Positions 14,649 through 22,458 of a stretch of DNA of 42,636 nt are shown here, piece after piece. The position numbers and the translations under genes are program-made. The stretch comes from JABCPE02 sp963518955 (GTDB taxonomy: Bacteria > Bacteroidota > Bacteroidia > Flavobacteriales > Weeksellaceae): assembly GCA_963518955.1 (NCBI GenBank), contig CAUQKI010000014.1, positions 1 to 42,636 of the forward strand. The letters run 5' to 3'. Each line of letters begins with the position of its first letter. Within the stretch, counting starts at the first letter, position 1. The notes beneath the pieces were generated by a model. It saw nothing but the letters and a program-made list of their open reading frames with translations, searched no databases and was not told the DNA's origin.

Positions 14649-15059
14649 ATGAAAAAATTTCTTTTGCTTTTGTTTTTGCTTCCTATGTTCGTTTTTGCTC
14701 AGGAAGAATTGGGCGCTAGATTTGCCTACACTCATACCAATAAGTCTCATAATTTTGTATTTGGAGGAATTTCCTATAGCACAAAGGCTTATTATGGAGG
14801 AGGCACCCTCTATGCAGGAACCCATTTCGGCACTGAAAATTCAAAACTAAAAGTAATACCAGAAATAGGTGCAGAAATGTATTTCATAATAGGAGGAGCT
14901 GGAATTTCGCTAAACACCCAGTCCATACAGCCCAGATTAGGTTTTTCTCTTTTTAATTTAATCCAAACACACATAGGCTATTCCATACCTTTTTCAAGGA
15001 ATTCCAATTTCAGAGGCTTTACTTTCACTGTAGCTTTTAATTTATACAAATACCGATAA
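14649..15059 (+). CDS. Small outer-membrane beta-barrel-like protein
   Basis: A 136-residue protein with a clear signal peptide (MKKFLLLLFLLPMFVFAQ). The mature part is made of alternating hydrophobic/aromatic strands rich in Gly, Tyr and Phe (FVFGGISYSTKAYYGGGTLY, LGFSLFNLIQTHIGYSI) and ends in an aromatic-containing strand (FTVAFNLYKYR). This suggests a small eight-strand barrel or a similar exported beta protein. Family not recognised. It is divergent from the SUKH gene and converges on hom with only 3 bp between stop codons and no terminator, which suggests it was inserted or that transcripts overlap. Confidence 0.7.
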   Translation: MKKFLLLLFLLPMFVFAQEELGARFAYTHTNKSHNFVFGGISYSTKAYYGGGTLYAGTHFGTENSKLKVIPEIGAEMYFIIGGAGISLNTQSIQPRLGFSLFNLIQTHIGYSIPFSRNSNFRGFTFTVAFNLYKYR

Positions 15060-15062
15060 ATA

Positions 15063-16592
15063 TTAACAAAGTCGCAATATGTCACCGAAAACTCCTCTTG
15101 CAGTCACTTTCGCACCTGCCCCTGCTCCCATGATAACTATTGGGTTTTCTCCGTAACTCTCGGTATAAATTTCAAAAATAGAATCCGAACCTTTCAGCTG
15201 TCCAAGCGCCGAACTTGCAGGAACAGACACCAGTTTCACATCCAAAATCCCTTTGTCTTGGCTCAAATCTCCATGTAAATCCCCTACATAGCGAAGCACA
15301 TGATTTGGCTCTTGATTTTCTTTAATAAACTGATATTCAGCATCCAGCTCCCCCAATCTAGAAATAAACTCATCTTTGTCTATTCCTCCCAAATTCTCTG
15401 GAATAAGGTTTTGGATATTGATATCGCTGAATTCATTGATTAAATCTAATTCTCTCGCCAAAATAAGCAGTTTTCTAGCCACATCATTCCCGCTCAAATC
15501 CTCACGAGGGTCTGGCTCCGTAAATCCTTTATCCATCGCTTCTTTGACAATGGTAGAGAATTTCTCATCGCGCACCGAAAAGTTATTAAAAATATAGCTG
15601 AGCGACCCCGAAAAAACCCCTTTTATTCTTGTGATATTTTCTCCCGAAAGGTGCAGTAGCTTAATAGTATCTATCAGCGGCAGCCCTGCTCCCACATTGG
15701 TTTCATAGAGGTATCTTTTCTTATTTTTATCCAAGGTTTTTCGCAGATTTCTGTACTCTTGTATTGGTAAAGTATTGAAAATCTTATTGGAAGAAACAAT
15801 GTCAAAACCATTTTCCACGAAAGTCGGATAATTCTTTACAAAATCTTTACTCGCCGTATTATCCACTAAAACCAAGTTTTCAAACTGATTTTCTTTTACA
15901 AACTGAAACAAATCCTGCAAAGTGTTTTCCGTGTTACCAAAAAGCACTTTTTGTCGCCAGTCGCTACCAAAACCACCTTTATTGAAGACTATATTTTTAG
16001 AATTGGCTATCGCGATGATTTTCAGATTGATACGCTTTCTATTCTGAATATCATATGAAGAATCCAAAATCTGCTCTATCAGCGTACTGCCTACATTTCC
16101 ATGCCCTACCAGCACCAAATGCACAGTTTTCACCTTTCCGAAAATCTCGGTTTCTACAATGTTTTTTACCTTATCTACCTGATTATCAGAAACTACCAAA
16201 TTCACCCTTCCTGCTGATGCTACCTGATTGAGAAGCAGAGGGAATATTTTATTTTTTTGTAATTCCGAAAGGATTTTTTGGAAATTATCCGTTACCAATC
16301 CTATAACAGCCAGATTATCAATACTATAAATCTGACTAACGATTCCACTTTTCAGTTCCTTTTCAAATTCTTTTCTAAGGCTTTCCACCGCTGTTTCTGC
16401 CTGATGCTCATCCACCAAAACAGAAATTCCGTTTTCTATCGCCTGCTGAGAAATCACCCCTACACTGACTCCCGCATTCTGCAAAGCATTAAAAATACGA
16501 GAATCTATCCCTATCTGCCCTAAGAAATCTCTCCCTTCGAAATTAACTATCGCTTTATTTTTGTAAATCGTGATTACATTATTTTCTTCCAT
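15063..16592 (-). CDS. hom: Homoserine dehydrogenase with N-terminal ACT region (ThrA-like without aspartokinase)
   Basis: Reduces aspartate semialdehyde to homoserine with NAD(P)H. The 509 residues align in order with the C-terminal two-thirds of E. coli ThrA: paired ACT-like domains at about 10-150, the nucleotide-binding GHGNVG at 163-168, the substrate region TNVGAGLPLIDTIK near 305-318, GVFSGSLSYIFNNF, and EPDPREDLSGNDVARKLLIL. No aspartokinase domain precedes it: the upstream gene is metX, 18 bp away. It therefore looks like a bifunctional-type enzyme that lost, or was separated from, its kinase half but kept the ACT module used for feedback by threonine or related ligands. Co-transcription with metX places it under the SAM-I riboswitch. 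Confidence 0.93.
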   Translation of the reverse strand: MEENNVITIYKNKAIVNFEGRDFLGQIGIDSRIFNALQNAGVSVGVISQQAIENGISVLVDEHQAETAVESLRKEFEKELKSGIVSQIYSIDNLAVIGLVTDNFQKILSELQKNKIFPLLLNQVASAGRVNLVVSDNQVDKVKNIVETEIFGKVKTVHLVLVGHGNVGSTLIEQILDSSYDIQNRKRINLKIIAIANSKNIVFNKGGFGSDWRQKVLFGNTENTLQDLFQFVKENQFENLVLVDNTASKDFVKNYPTFVENGFDIVSSNKIFNTLPIQEYRNLRKTLDKNKKRYLYETNVGAGLPLIDTIKLLHLSGENITRIKGVFSGSLSYIFNNFSVRDEKFSTIVKEAMDKGFTEPDPREDLSGNDVARKLLILARELDLINEFSDINIQNLIPENLGGIDKDEFISRLGELDAEYQFIKENQEPNHVLRYVGDLHGDLSQDKGILDVKLVSVPASSALGQLKGSDSIFEIYTESYGENPIVIMGAGAGAKVTARGVFGDILRLC

Positions 16593-16610
16593 ATTATATC
16601 GTGTTGATTT

Positions 16611-17558
16611 TTAAATAATTTTACCTAAAATTTCGTTTAACTGTTCATATTCCATCAAAAAGGCATCGTGCCCATGGATGGATTTTATCTCATGATGATA
16701 CACATTTTTACCATTATTTTTCAGAAAATCATAAGAATTTTTAATCTCAAAAGCAGGATAATGTAAATCCGAATCCACTCCTATGAGATGTATTTCTGAA
16801 TTGATTTTAAGCAAATCTTCTTCCTTGGCATTAATGGTTTTAAGAAGCTGATTCATAAGCCTATACGCCTTTATATCAAACCTATTATCCAAGGCCGTTC
16901 CATGATAATTGAGCCAGTCGTGAGATTTTAGAATATTCTTCTGTTCGTCCTGTTCCCTCCTGAATCTCTGGTTAAGAGACTCTGGCGTACGATAGTTGAG
17001 CATCGCATGAATACGGGCTTTTTCGAGTGGTCTGTCTTCGCTTTCGAGCAGAAATTCCTGCACCAGACACTGTGAATGCAGCCAGTCTGTCGTCTTATAA
17101 TCCGTAGCCACAGGAATAAATTTTTTAGCCAAATGAGGCGCTTCGCAGAGCATTTCCCAAGCGATAGATCCACCGACAGAACCTCCCACCAAAGCATAAA
17201 GCACCTCTATTTCAAGACTTTCCAGCCCCAAAACGAAAAGCCTCGCCATGTCTTTTGCGGTAAAATTTTTATAATTGTCAATGAAAAAACCATCATAGCC
17301 ATTCCCTGCCACATTAAAGCAGACAACGGTATATTTTTGTAAATCTATCACACTCCCATACCCCACGAGGGTTTTCCACCAGCCCTTTTCGCCAGCCACA
17401 TTAGAATTTCCTGTAAGGGCGTGATTGACCAAAATGACAGGTGCTGTATGTAGTTTTTGCCCAAAAACTTGGTAGCTCAGCGGGAAGTCAGTATACAATA
17501 CCCCATTCTGAGTAGTGAAATTATCTATTTTAAGATGATTAAGCAGCGAACTTTCCAA
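16611..17558 (-). CDS. metX: Homoserine O-acetyltransferase
   Basis: Acetylates homoserine with acetyl-CoA, the committed activation step of methionine synthesis. It has an alpha/beta-hydrolase fold of 315 residues, on the short side for MetX. HALTGNSNVAGEKGWW (46-61) is the family's oxyanion region. The nucleophile is Ser 127 in GGSVGGSIAWEM. The Asp is in GVDSDLHYP (262 or 264) and the His is in GHDAFL (His 297). Acyl-donor choice (acetyl or succinyl) varies in this family, so acetyl is inferred. It is the first gene after a SAM-I riboswitch and is followed by hom, so it is expected to be repressed when SAM is plentiful. Confidence 0.92.
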   Translation of the reverse strand: MESSLLNHLKIDNFTTQNGVLYTDFPLSYQVFGQKLHTAPVILVNHALTGNSNVAGEKGWWKTLVGYGSVIDLQKYTVVCFNVAGNGYDGFFIDNYKNFTAKDMARLFVLGLESLEIEVLYALVGGSVGGSIAWEMLCEAPHLAKKFIPVATDYKTTDWLHSQCLVQEFLLESEDRPLEKARIHAMLNYRTPESLNQRFRREQDEQKNILKSHDWLNYHGTALDNRFDIKAYRLMNQLLKTINAKEEDLLKINSEIHLIGVDSDLHYPAFEIKNSYDFLKNNGKNVYHHEIKSIHGHDAFLMEYEQLNEILGKII

Positions 17559-17613
17559 TTTTGTTTATTTTTTTATCCTTGAAAATGCTACTTTATTGAA
17601 AAATGTAGTGTTC

Positions 17614-17717
17614 GTTATCTCCCTCTTTCAGCGAGTAGAATTTAGCACCTTCTCCATGAGCATTCGGAGGGTTGCTAAGGTTTCACAGAGTCTAATCTCT
17701 CCACCTTTCTTGATAAC
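17614..17717 (-). promoter_or_regulatory. SAM-I (S-box) riboswitch aptamer
   Basis: On the minus strand the S-box core elements appear in order: GTTATCAAGAAAGGTGGAGAG opens, then GTGAAACCTTAGCAACCC, then GGTGCTAAATTCTACTC, closed by GATAAC. GTTATC (17712-17717) pairs with GATAAC (17614-17619) as P1, and the conserved AGA kink-turn, GAAACC/GCAAC and GGTGCTAA segments are all present. The aptamer is 104 nt. The 55 nt between P1 and the metX ATG hold only a weak hairpin (CTAC/GTAG arms at 17588-17608) and no strong U-tract, so the switch may act on translation or through a non-classical terminator. It controls metX and hom. Confidence 0.92.
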
Positions 17718-17745
17718 ATTTTCAAAATTATTGACTAATGCGAGA

Positions 17746-17776
17746 CAAATATAATACGATTTTTTTGATTTTGCAA
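17746..17776 (-). promoter_or_regulatory. Promoter of the riboswitch-metX-hom transcript
   Basis: On the minus strand TTG (17774-17776) is followed after 20 bp by TATATTTG (17746-17753), a textbook Bacteroidota -33/-7 pair. The predicted start falls near 17740, about 20 nt before the aptamer's first paired base. Confidence 0.8.
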
Positions 17777-17793
17777 GATATAAATTTAGAAAA

Positions 17794-18543
17794 TTACTCT
17801 TTCCCTGTATAGTAGTTATAATCTTTGATAATCTTGTCTATAAACTGCTTTTCAGTAAGTTCCCTGTGGTCTATTTCCAGTTTAAGAATTTCTTTTATTT
17901 TATTAGATAACTGATGCAAAATAATCTTGTCATAGGTAATCACCGCTTTTTGATAATTAGATTTTATAATCCTCATGTCATTATCAGACAATAATACAAC
18001 TTGCGGAAAATCAGGAACATAGTCCTGCTGAAGGTTTTCTAAAATCGTATGAGAAATATTAATTTTATTTTTAAGGGAAATCACCGCTGTTCCAGAGACC
18101 ATTCCTCCGAATCTTTGATTGTTTTTAGAGACAATGACCGTGATAAGCCCCACTACTCCCCCACTAGAAAAAACATCTACAATTCTGAAAATCCAGCGCA
18201 CAAAATAATCTCCAAAACTCGCCTGGTATCCATCTATTTTTACCACTCTGATTTTCATTATTTTCTTTCCAAAAGTCTGTCCCTCCATCAGGCTCTCACA
18301 GACCAAAGTATAAAGATGAATCGGCAGGGTAATTATCCCAAAAAAAGCCATCACAGTCCATTCATCCCAATTTTTAAATACATTATCTACACTTAAAACT
18401 TTAAATAAAATGATAAAAAGCACAATCATATAGGCTGCTTTGATAATCATATCAATGAAAAAAGCCAATATTCTATCCCCTATGCTGGCAATATTAAAAT
18501 TAATATTTACATTTTGTGATGTATTTATTGCAATTTTAGACAT
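17794..18543 (-). CDS. RDD-family membrane protein
   Basis: A 249-residue integral membrane protein. The RDD domain occupies about residues 18-160. The Arg-Asp-Asp-type start is seen as IGDRILAFFIDMII, then a second helix follows, then GQTFGKKIMKIRVVKIDG and SFGDYFVRWIFRIVD before the last helix. The C-terminal 90 residues are soluble and charged and are not part of the core domain. RDD proteins have no general assigned function; some act in ion transport. It is divergent from the SpoIIM-family gene with only 23 bp between starts. RDD genes often accompany SpoIIM/MoxR clusters, so it is likely part of that functional group. Confidence 0.88.
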   Translation of the reverse strand: MSKIAINTSQNVNINFNIASIGDRILAFFIDMIIKAAYMIVLFIILFKVLSVDNVFKNWDEWTVMAFFGIITLPIHLYTLVCESLMEGQTFGKKIMKIRVVKIDGYQASFGDYFVRWIFRIVDVFSSGGVVGLITVIVSKNNQRFGGMVSGTAVISLKNKINISHTILENLQQDYVPDFPQVVLLSDNDMRIIKSNYQKAVITYDKIILHQLSNKIKEILKLEIDHRELTEKQFIDKIIKDYNYYTGKE

Positions 18544-18566
18544 ATTTTTACTAATTTAGCCGAATT

Positions 18567-19535
18567 ATGAGAGAAGTTTTTTTTATTAGGCAAAATAAAG
18601 AAAAATGGTTGGAAATAGAGCAGGTTATTGATGGAAAAATTAAAAAAAATCCAGACGACCTGTCTTCTTTGTATATAAACTTGGTCAATGATTTGTCTTT
18701 TTCGCAGACTTATTACCCAAAAAGTAACACTACCATTTATCTAAACCATCTCTCCAGCCAGATTTTTCAAAAAATCTATAAAACCAAAAGAATAGAGCAA
18801 AACAGGCTTTTATATTTCTTCAAAACGGAAGTTCCTCTTTTGGTGTATGAAAATTATAAATTCTTGCTTTATGCCTTTTGTTTTTTCTTTATTTTTACAG
18901 GAATAGGCGTTCTCTCGGCTCATTATGACACTACATTTGTAGAGCTTATTTTAGGGGAAGGCTATGTAAATATGACCATAGAAAACATAGAAAAAGGCAA
19001 TGCTGTGGGCGTTTACCAGCAGGGCTCCAATTTTGGGAGTGCTGTTGCCATTATCCTAAACAACCTCCGTGTGGGGGCTTATTTATTTATTTTAGGGGTT
19101 TTCGCAGGGCTGGGAACACTGCTTTATTTCTTGTATAACTGCATTATGCTGGGGGCTTTTCAGTATTTTTTCTATCAGCATGGGGCCTTGGAGGATAGTA
19201 TGAGAGGCATTTGGATTCATGGAGTTTTTGAGATTTTCAGTATGGTGGTAGAGGCTATGGCAGGGCTTATGTTAGGGAGTTCTATTTTGTTTCCGAAAAC
19301 TTATTCTAGGTTTAATTCCTTTAAAATAGGAGCAAAAAATGCCATTAAAATATTTGTCAGCACCATTCCTTTTACTATTATTGCAGGAATTTTAGAAGGG
19401 TTCGTTACCCGCTATGCTTTGAAAATGAACGAGTTTTTCAATTCTGTTTTGATTTTGGGAATGCTGGCGTTCATTAGTTTTTATTATTTTGTGTATCCTC
19501 ATTTTGTTAATAAAAAATTAAAAAACAATGTTTGA
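18567..19535 (+). CDS. SpoIIM-family (stage II sporulation protein M-like) membrane protein
   Basis: The 322-residue protein starts with a soluble helical segment (1-90) in which MREVFFIRQNKEKWLEIEQV matches the start of non-sporulating SpoIIM homologues. Hydrophobic helices are at about 98-118, 170-190, 195-210, 225-245, 265-285 and 295-315, with the conserved FGSAVAIILNNLRVG and IWIHGVFEIFSMVVEAMAG (family motif HG..E). Despite the name, no sporulation is implied. In Bacteroidota this family sits with RDD and MoxR genes and its role is unknown. It is the first gene of the plus-strand cluster and overlaps the next gene by 8 bp. Confidence 0.88.
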   Translation: MREVFFIRQNKEKWLEIEQVIDGKIKKNPDDLSSLYINLVNDLSFSQTYYPKSNTTIYLNHLSSQIFQKIYKTKRIEQNRLLYFFKTEVPLLVYENYKFLLYAFCFFFIFTGIGVLSAHYDTTFVELILGEGYVNMTIENIEKGNAVGVYQQGSNFGSAVAIILNNLRVGAYLFILGVFAGLGTLLYFLYNCIMLGAFQYFFYQHGALEDSMRGIWIHGVFEIFSMVVEAMAGLMLGSSILFPKTYSRFNSFKIGAKNAIKIFVSTIPFTIIAGILEGFVTRYALKMNEFFNSVLILGMLAFISFYYFVYPHFVNKKLKNNV

Positions 19536-20487
19536 ATTTTATAAAAGAAGAGATTTCGGTAGTTTGATTTCCGATTCTTTTGCGTTCTTCAAAATCTATG
19601 GAAAGAACTATTTTAAGAATTATTTCTTGATAAACGGGCTGATACTGATACTGATGATGGTGCTGGCTGTAGTGGGCTACCGCGAATTTTTTTCTCAGAT
19701 GTTTGGTTCTAATATGGAAGGGCAAAGCCGATATTTTGAGGAATATTTTGAGGAAAATATAGGAACTTTGATTTTAATAACATCACTGATTTTCATATTG
19801 TTTTTGGCGGCGGCTATTATTAATTATTGTTTCCCTGTGCTATACATGAAAAGAATCAGCGAAACGGGAAATCCAGACATCAAAACCGATGAAATACTAA
19901 ACGACCTGAAAAAAAATGCAGGGAAAATCCTTATCTTATTTTTAGGATTACTATTTATCATTCTTCCTTTGGCTCTGATAGTTTTTGGTATCAGTTTCTT
20001 ATTGGTTTTCTTACTGATAGGACTGATTTTGATTTTCTTTTTGGCTCCTATCGTGATGAATACTATCAATTTCCTTCTGTTTGATTATTTCCACACGGAA
20101 CGAGGCTTTTTTGGTTCTCTTTCCTATGCTATCTCTGCTCAGTTTAACTATCCAAACAGAGAAGGAAAATCACCTTTTTGGAAATATTGGGGCTCTACAG
20201 TGGTTACATATTTTATCATACAAACGGTAATCTCTATATTTACTTTTATCCCTATGTTTTTCACTATATTAGGGGCTTTGAGTGTAGGAGATGCATATGA
20301 TTCGGATAGTGGTGGTGGAACAGCTTTTGCATTGATTATCATTTATGCAGTGGTCATGTTCATTAGTTTTTTAGCGAATAACTTGATTTATGTAAATGCT
20401 GGGCTGATGTACTATGACAACCGCACTGACCTTCATAGAAAAATGGATTTATCTGAAATCGAAACTATTGGACGGAATGAGATTTAA
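19528..20487 (+). CDS. Multi-pass membrane protein of the MoxR cluster
   Basis: The 319-residue protein is dominated by hydrophobic helices (about 30-50, 75-95, 130-155, 158-180, 220-250 and 265-290). It has Gly/Ser/Asp-rich loops (VGDAYDSDSGGG) and no recognised catalytic motif. The start at 19528 overlaps the SpoIIM-family gene by 8 bp and its end overlaps the next gene by 11 bp, which indicates translational coupling. Proteins of this kind regularly sit at this position in flavobacterial SpoIIM-DUF4129-DUF4350-MoxR operons. I cannot name the family with confidence (DUF4013-like is possible). Confidence 0.8.
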   Translation: MFEFYKRRDFGSLISDSFAFFKIYGKNYFKNYFLINGLILILMMVLAVVGYREFFSQMFGSNMEGQSRYFEEYFEENIGTLILITSLIFILFLAAAIINYCFPVLYMKRISETGNPDIKTDEILNDLKKNAGKILILFLGLLFIILPLALIVFGISFLLVFLLIGLILIFFLAPIVMNTINFLLFDYFHTERGFFGSLSYAISAQFNYPNREGKSPFWKYWGSTVVTYFIIQTVISIFTFIPMFFTILGALSVGDAYDSDSGGGTAFALIIIYAVVMFISFLANNLIYVNAGLMYYDNRTDLHRKMDLSEIETIGRNEI

Positions 20488-21280
20488 GTTTGTTGCACTT
20501 TTAATTTTCTTCGGCAGTTTAGGGCTTTTTCATGGGCAGACTTCAACAGATGAAATAGAACTAGATGATGTTCCTGAGGAGATATTAGATAATAATGCCT
20601 ATGAGGAGCGGAAAATGGATTCTTTACTGAACTCCATAAAGGAAACCGATGATGTAATTTTCCCTAAAACTTTTCCAGAAAACTATAAAAACAAGTATAA
20701 GTCCAAAGAGTATGACTATACCGCCACCAAACCAAGAGAATCTCTCTGGGAAAGACTGCAAAGAAAATTCATAGAACTTTTAGAATCTATTTTTGGAAGT
20801 ATCAATTCTAATAAACCTTTTGATTTTGCGGAAAGCATAATGAGATTTTTAGCCATTATCATCATAGGTTTTGTGCTTTATTTCTTAATTAAATTCCTTA
20901 TCTCAAAAGAGGGCAATTTCTTTTTTGGAAAGAAAAACAAAAAAATCAATATAGAAGTGAACGAACTTCATGAAAATATCCATGAAATCAACTTTCAGGA
21001 AAGCATCAAAGGCTATGAAAGAAACCGCGATTTCAGATATGCAGTGAGGTATCAGTTTCTTTGGATTTTAAAGATATTAGCAGACAAAAACATCATAGAG
21101 TGGAATCCTGAAAAGACCAACCGAGACTACATGAGCGAAATCAAAGAAAAACAACTGCAAGGAAAATTCCGAGATGCTACTAAAATCTTTGATTATGTAT
21201 GGTATGGCGAATTTGAAATTGATGAAAATTCCTACCACAAAATGAAAGAAAAATGGTCGGTTTTTCATGAAAAAATATAA
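20477..21280 (+). CDS. DUF4129 domain-containing membrane protein
   Basis: I place the start at 20477 (MRFKFVALLIFFGSLGLFHGQ), which gives a proper signal peptide and a 267-residue protein; an upstream ATG at 20414 lies inside the preceding gene and would bury the signal. An acidic extracytoplasmic segment (about 22-110) is followed by one membrane helix (IIIIGFVLYFLIKFLI, near 125-145). The cytosolic C-terminal domain carries the DUF4129 hallmarks: RDFRYAVRYQFLWILKIL, EWNPEKTNRDYMSEI and IFDYVWYGEFEID. DUF4129 domains accompany MoxR/DUF58 and transglutaminase-like proteins, but their biochemical role is unknown. The gene overlaps its upstream neighbour and is 5 bp from the next one. Confidence 0.88.
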   Translation: MRFKFVALLIFFGSLGLFHGQTSTDEIELDDVPEEILDNNAYEERKMDSLLNSIKETDDVIFPKTFPENYKNKYKSKEYDYTATKPRESLWERLQRKFIELLESIFGSINSNKPFDFAESIMRFLAIIIIGFVLYFLIKFLISKEGNFFFGKKNKKINIEVNELHENIHEINFQESIKGYERNRDFRYAVRYQFLWILKILADKNIIEWNPEKTNRDYMSEIKEKQLQGKFRDATKIFDYVWYGEFEIDENSYHKMKEKWSVFHEKI

Positions 21281-21285
21281 GCTGA

Positions 21286-22455
21286 ATGAACAAAACATTT
21301 AGAATTTATGGAATAATACTTGTCATCGTTTTGGTGATACTGGGACTGATGGAAGTCAATAAAACCGAGGTCATAGACTGGCGGAAAAACTTTGACATTC
21401 ATAAGAAAACCCCCTTTGGGCTGTATGTTTTCAACCAAGAAGTAAATGGACTTCTTAAAAATGTAGAGCGTGTGGAGGAATCGCCGTTTAACTATTATAA
21501 ACAAAATCCTAACCTTCCTGCTCATAACATTCTGGTTTTCAACAAACATTTTGATGATGAGTCTTGGAAAAAAATCTTAGAACAAACAGAAAAAGGTGCT
21601 AGTGTATTGGTCATCGATAAAGTTTTCTACTCCCTCCCTGACACCATAGATATATCTTACAAATATCTGAATGACATTGATGATGATAAAAAGCTGACTT
21701 TCCATCTATTAGACAAAAAAATGAAAAACAGCATCTTGATAGATAAAGCGCCTTCTGGAACAGGTTTTAAAGAAATAAACTCTGGTCAGAAAATTTTAGG
21801 CTACATCGAAAAAGATGGGAAGAAAGTAAGTTTTAATTTTATCCAAGTTCCTTTTGGAAAAGGTAATTTTTATCTTCATTCAGAGCCGCTTATTCTGACC
21901 AATTATTATCTCCTAAAACCCGAAGGGCATAAGTATGTAGAAAATGTATTTTCATACCTTCCGAACAACAAAACTATTTGGTTTACAGAAAATTACAATA
22001 AAAAAAGAGAATCCCAGTCGCCACTGAGATTTATCCTTCAGAATGATAATCTCAGACATGCATGGCAGCTGCTACTGGTGGGATTACTGCTTTTTGCGTT
22101 GTTTAATATTAGAAGAAAACAAAGAATCGTCCCTATCATAGAACCACTGAAAAACAAATCTGTAGAGTTCGTGAAAAGTATCGGGAACCTCTATCTACAA
22201 GAGGGAACACCACACGACATGGCCTTGAAAAAAATCCAATATTTCCTCAACAAAGTAAGATTGGATTTAATGATTGATACCCAGCATCTAGATGATAATT
22301 TCATCAAAAAATTACACCTAAAAACAGGGAAAAACATAGAACTGATACAAGAAGCAGTAGATTTAATAAACAAAACACAAAATCAGCACAGCGGAATAAA
22401 ACACTCTGATTTAGCGAAAATAAACGAAGTTTTAGATAAAATTTTAAAATCATAA
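21286..22455 (+). CDS. DUF4350 domain-containing protein
   Basis: The 389-residue protein has an N-terminal membrane anchor (IYGIILVIVLVILGLMEV, about 7-24). An extracytoplasmic domain follows (about 30-250) with the DUF4350 pattern: YVFNQEVNGLL, ILVFNKHFDDESWKKI, ASVLVIDKVF and PFGKGNFYLHSEPLILTNYYLL. This resembles a ThuA/GATase-like alpha-beta fold lacking obvious catalytic residues. A second helix (WQLLLVGLLLFALFNI, about 258-275) leads to a cytosolic helical tail. The gene sits between DUF4129 and MoxR with 3-5 bp gaps, so the set is one operon. Function not established. Confidence 0.85.
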   Translation: MNKTFRIYGIILVIVLVILGLMEVNKTEVIDWRKNFDIHKKTPFGLYVFNQEVNGLLKNVERVEESPFNYYKQNPNLPAHNILVFNKHFDDESWKKILEQTEKGASVLVIDKVFYSLPDTIDISYKYLNDIDDDKKLTFHLLDKKMKNSILIDKAPSGTGFKEINSGQKILGYIEKDGKKVSFNFIQVPFGKGNFYLHSEPLILTNYYLLKPEGHKYVENVFSYLPNNKTIWFTENYNKKRESQSPLRFILQNDNLRHAWQLLLVGLLLFALFNIRRKQRIVPIIEPLKNKSVEFVKSIGNLYLQEGTPHDMALKKIQYFLNKVRLDLMIDTQHLDDNFIKKLHLKTGKNIELIQEAVDLINKTQNQHSGIKHSDLAKINEVLDKILKS

Positions 22456-22458
22456 AAA

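Noticed and set aside
20414..20476. Longer N-terminus of the DUF4129 protein from 20414
   Set aside because: It lies inside the upstream gene in another frame and would hide a good signal peptide that begins at 20477.
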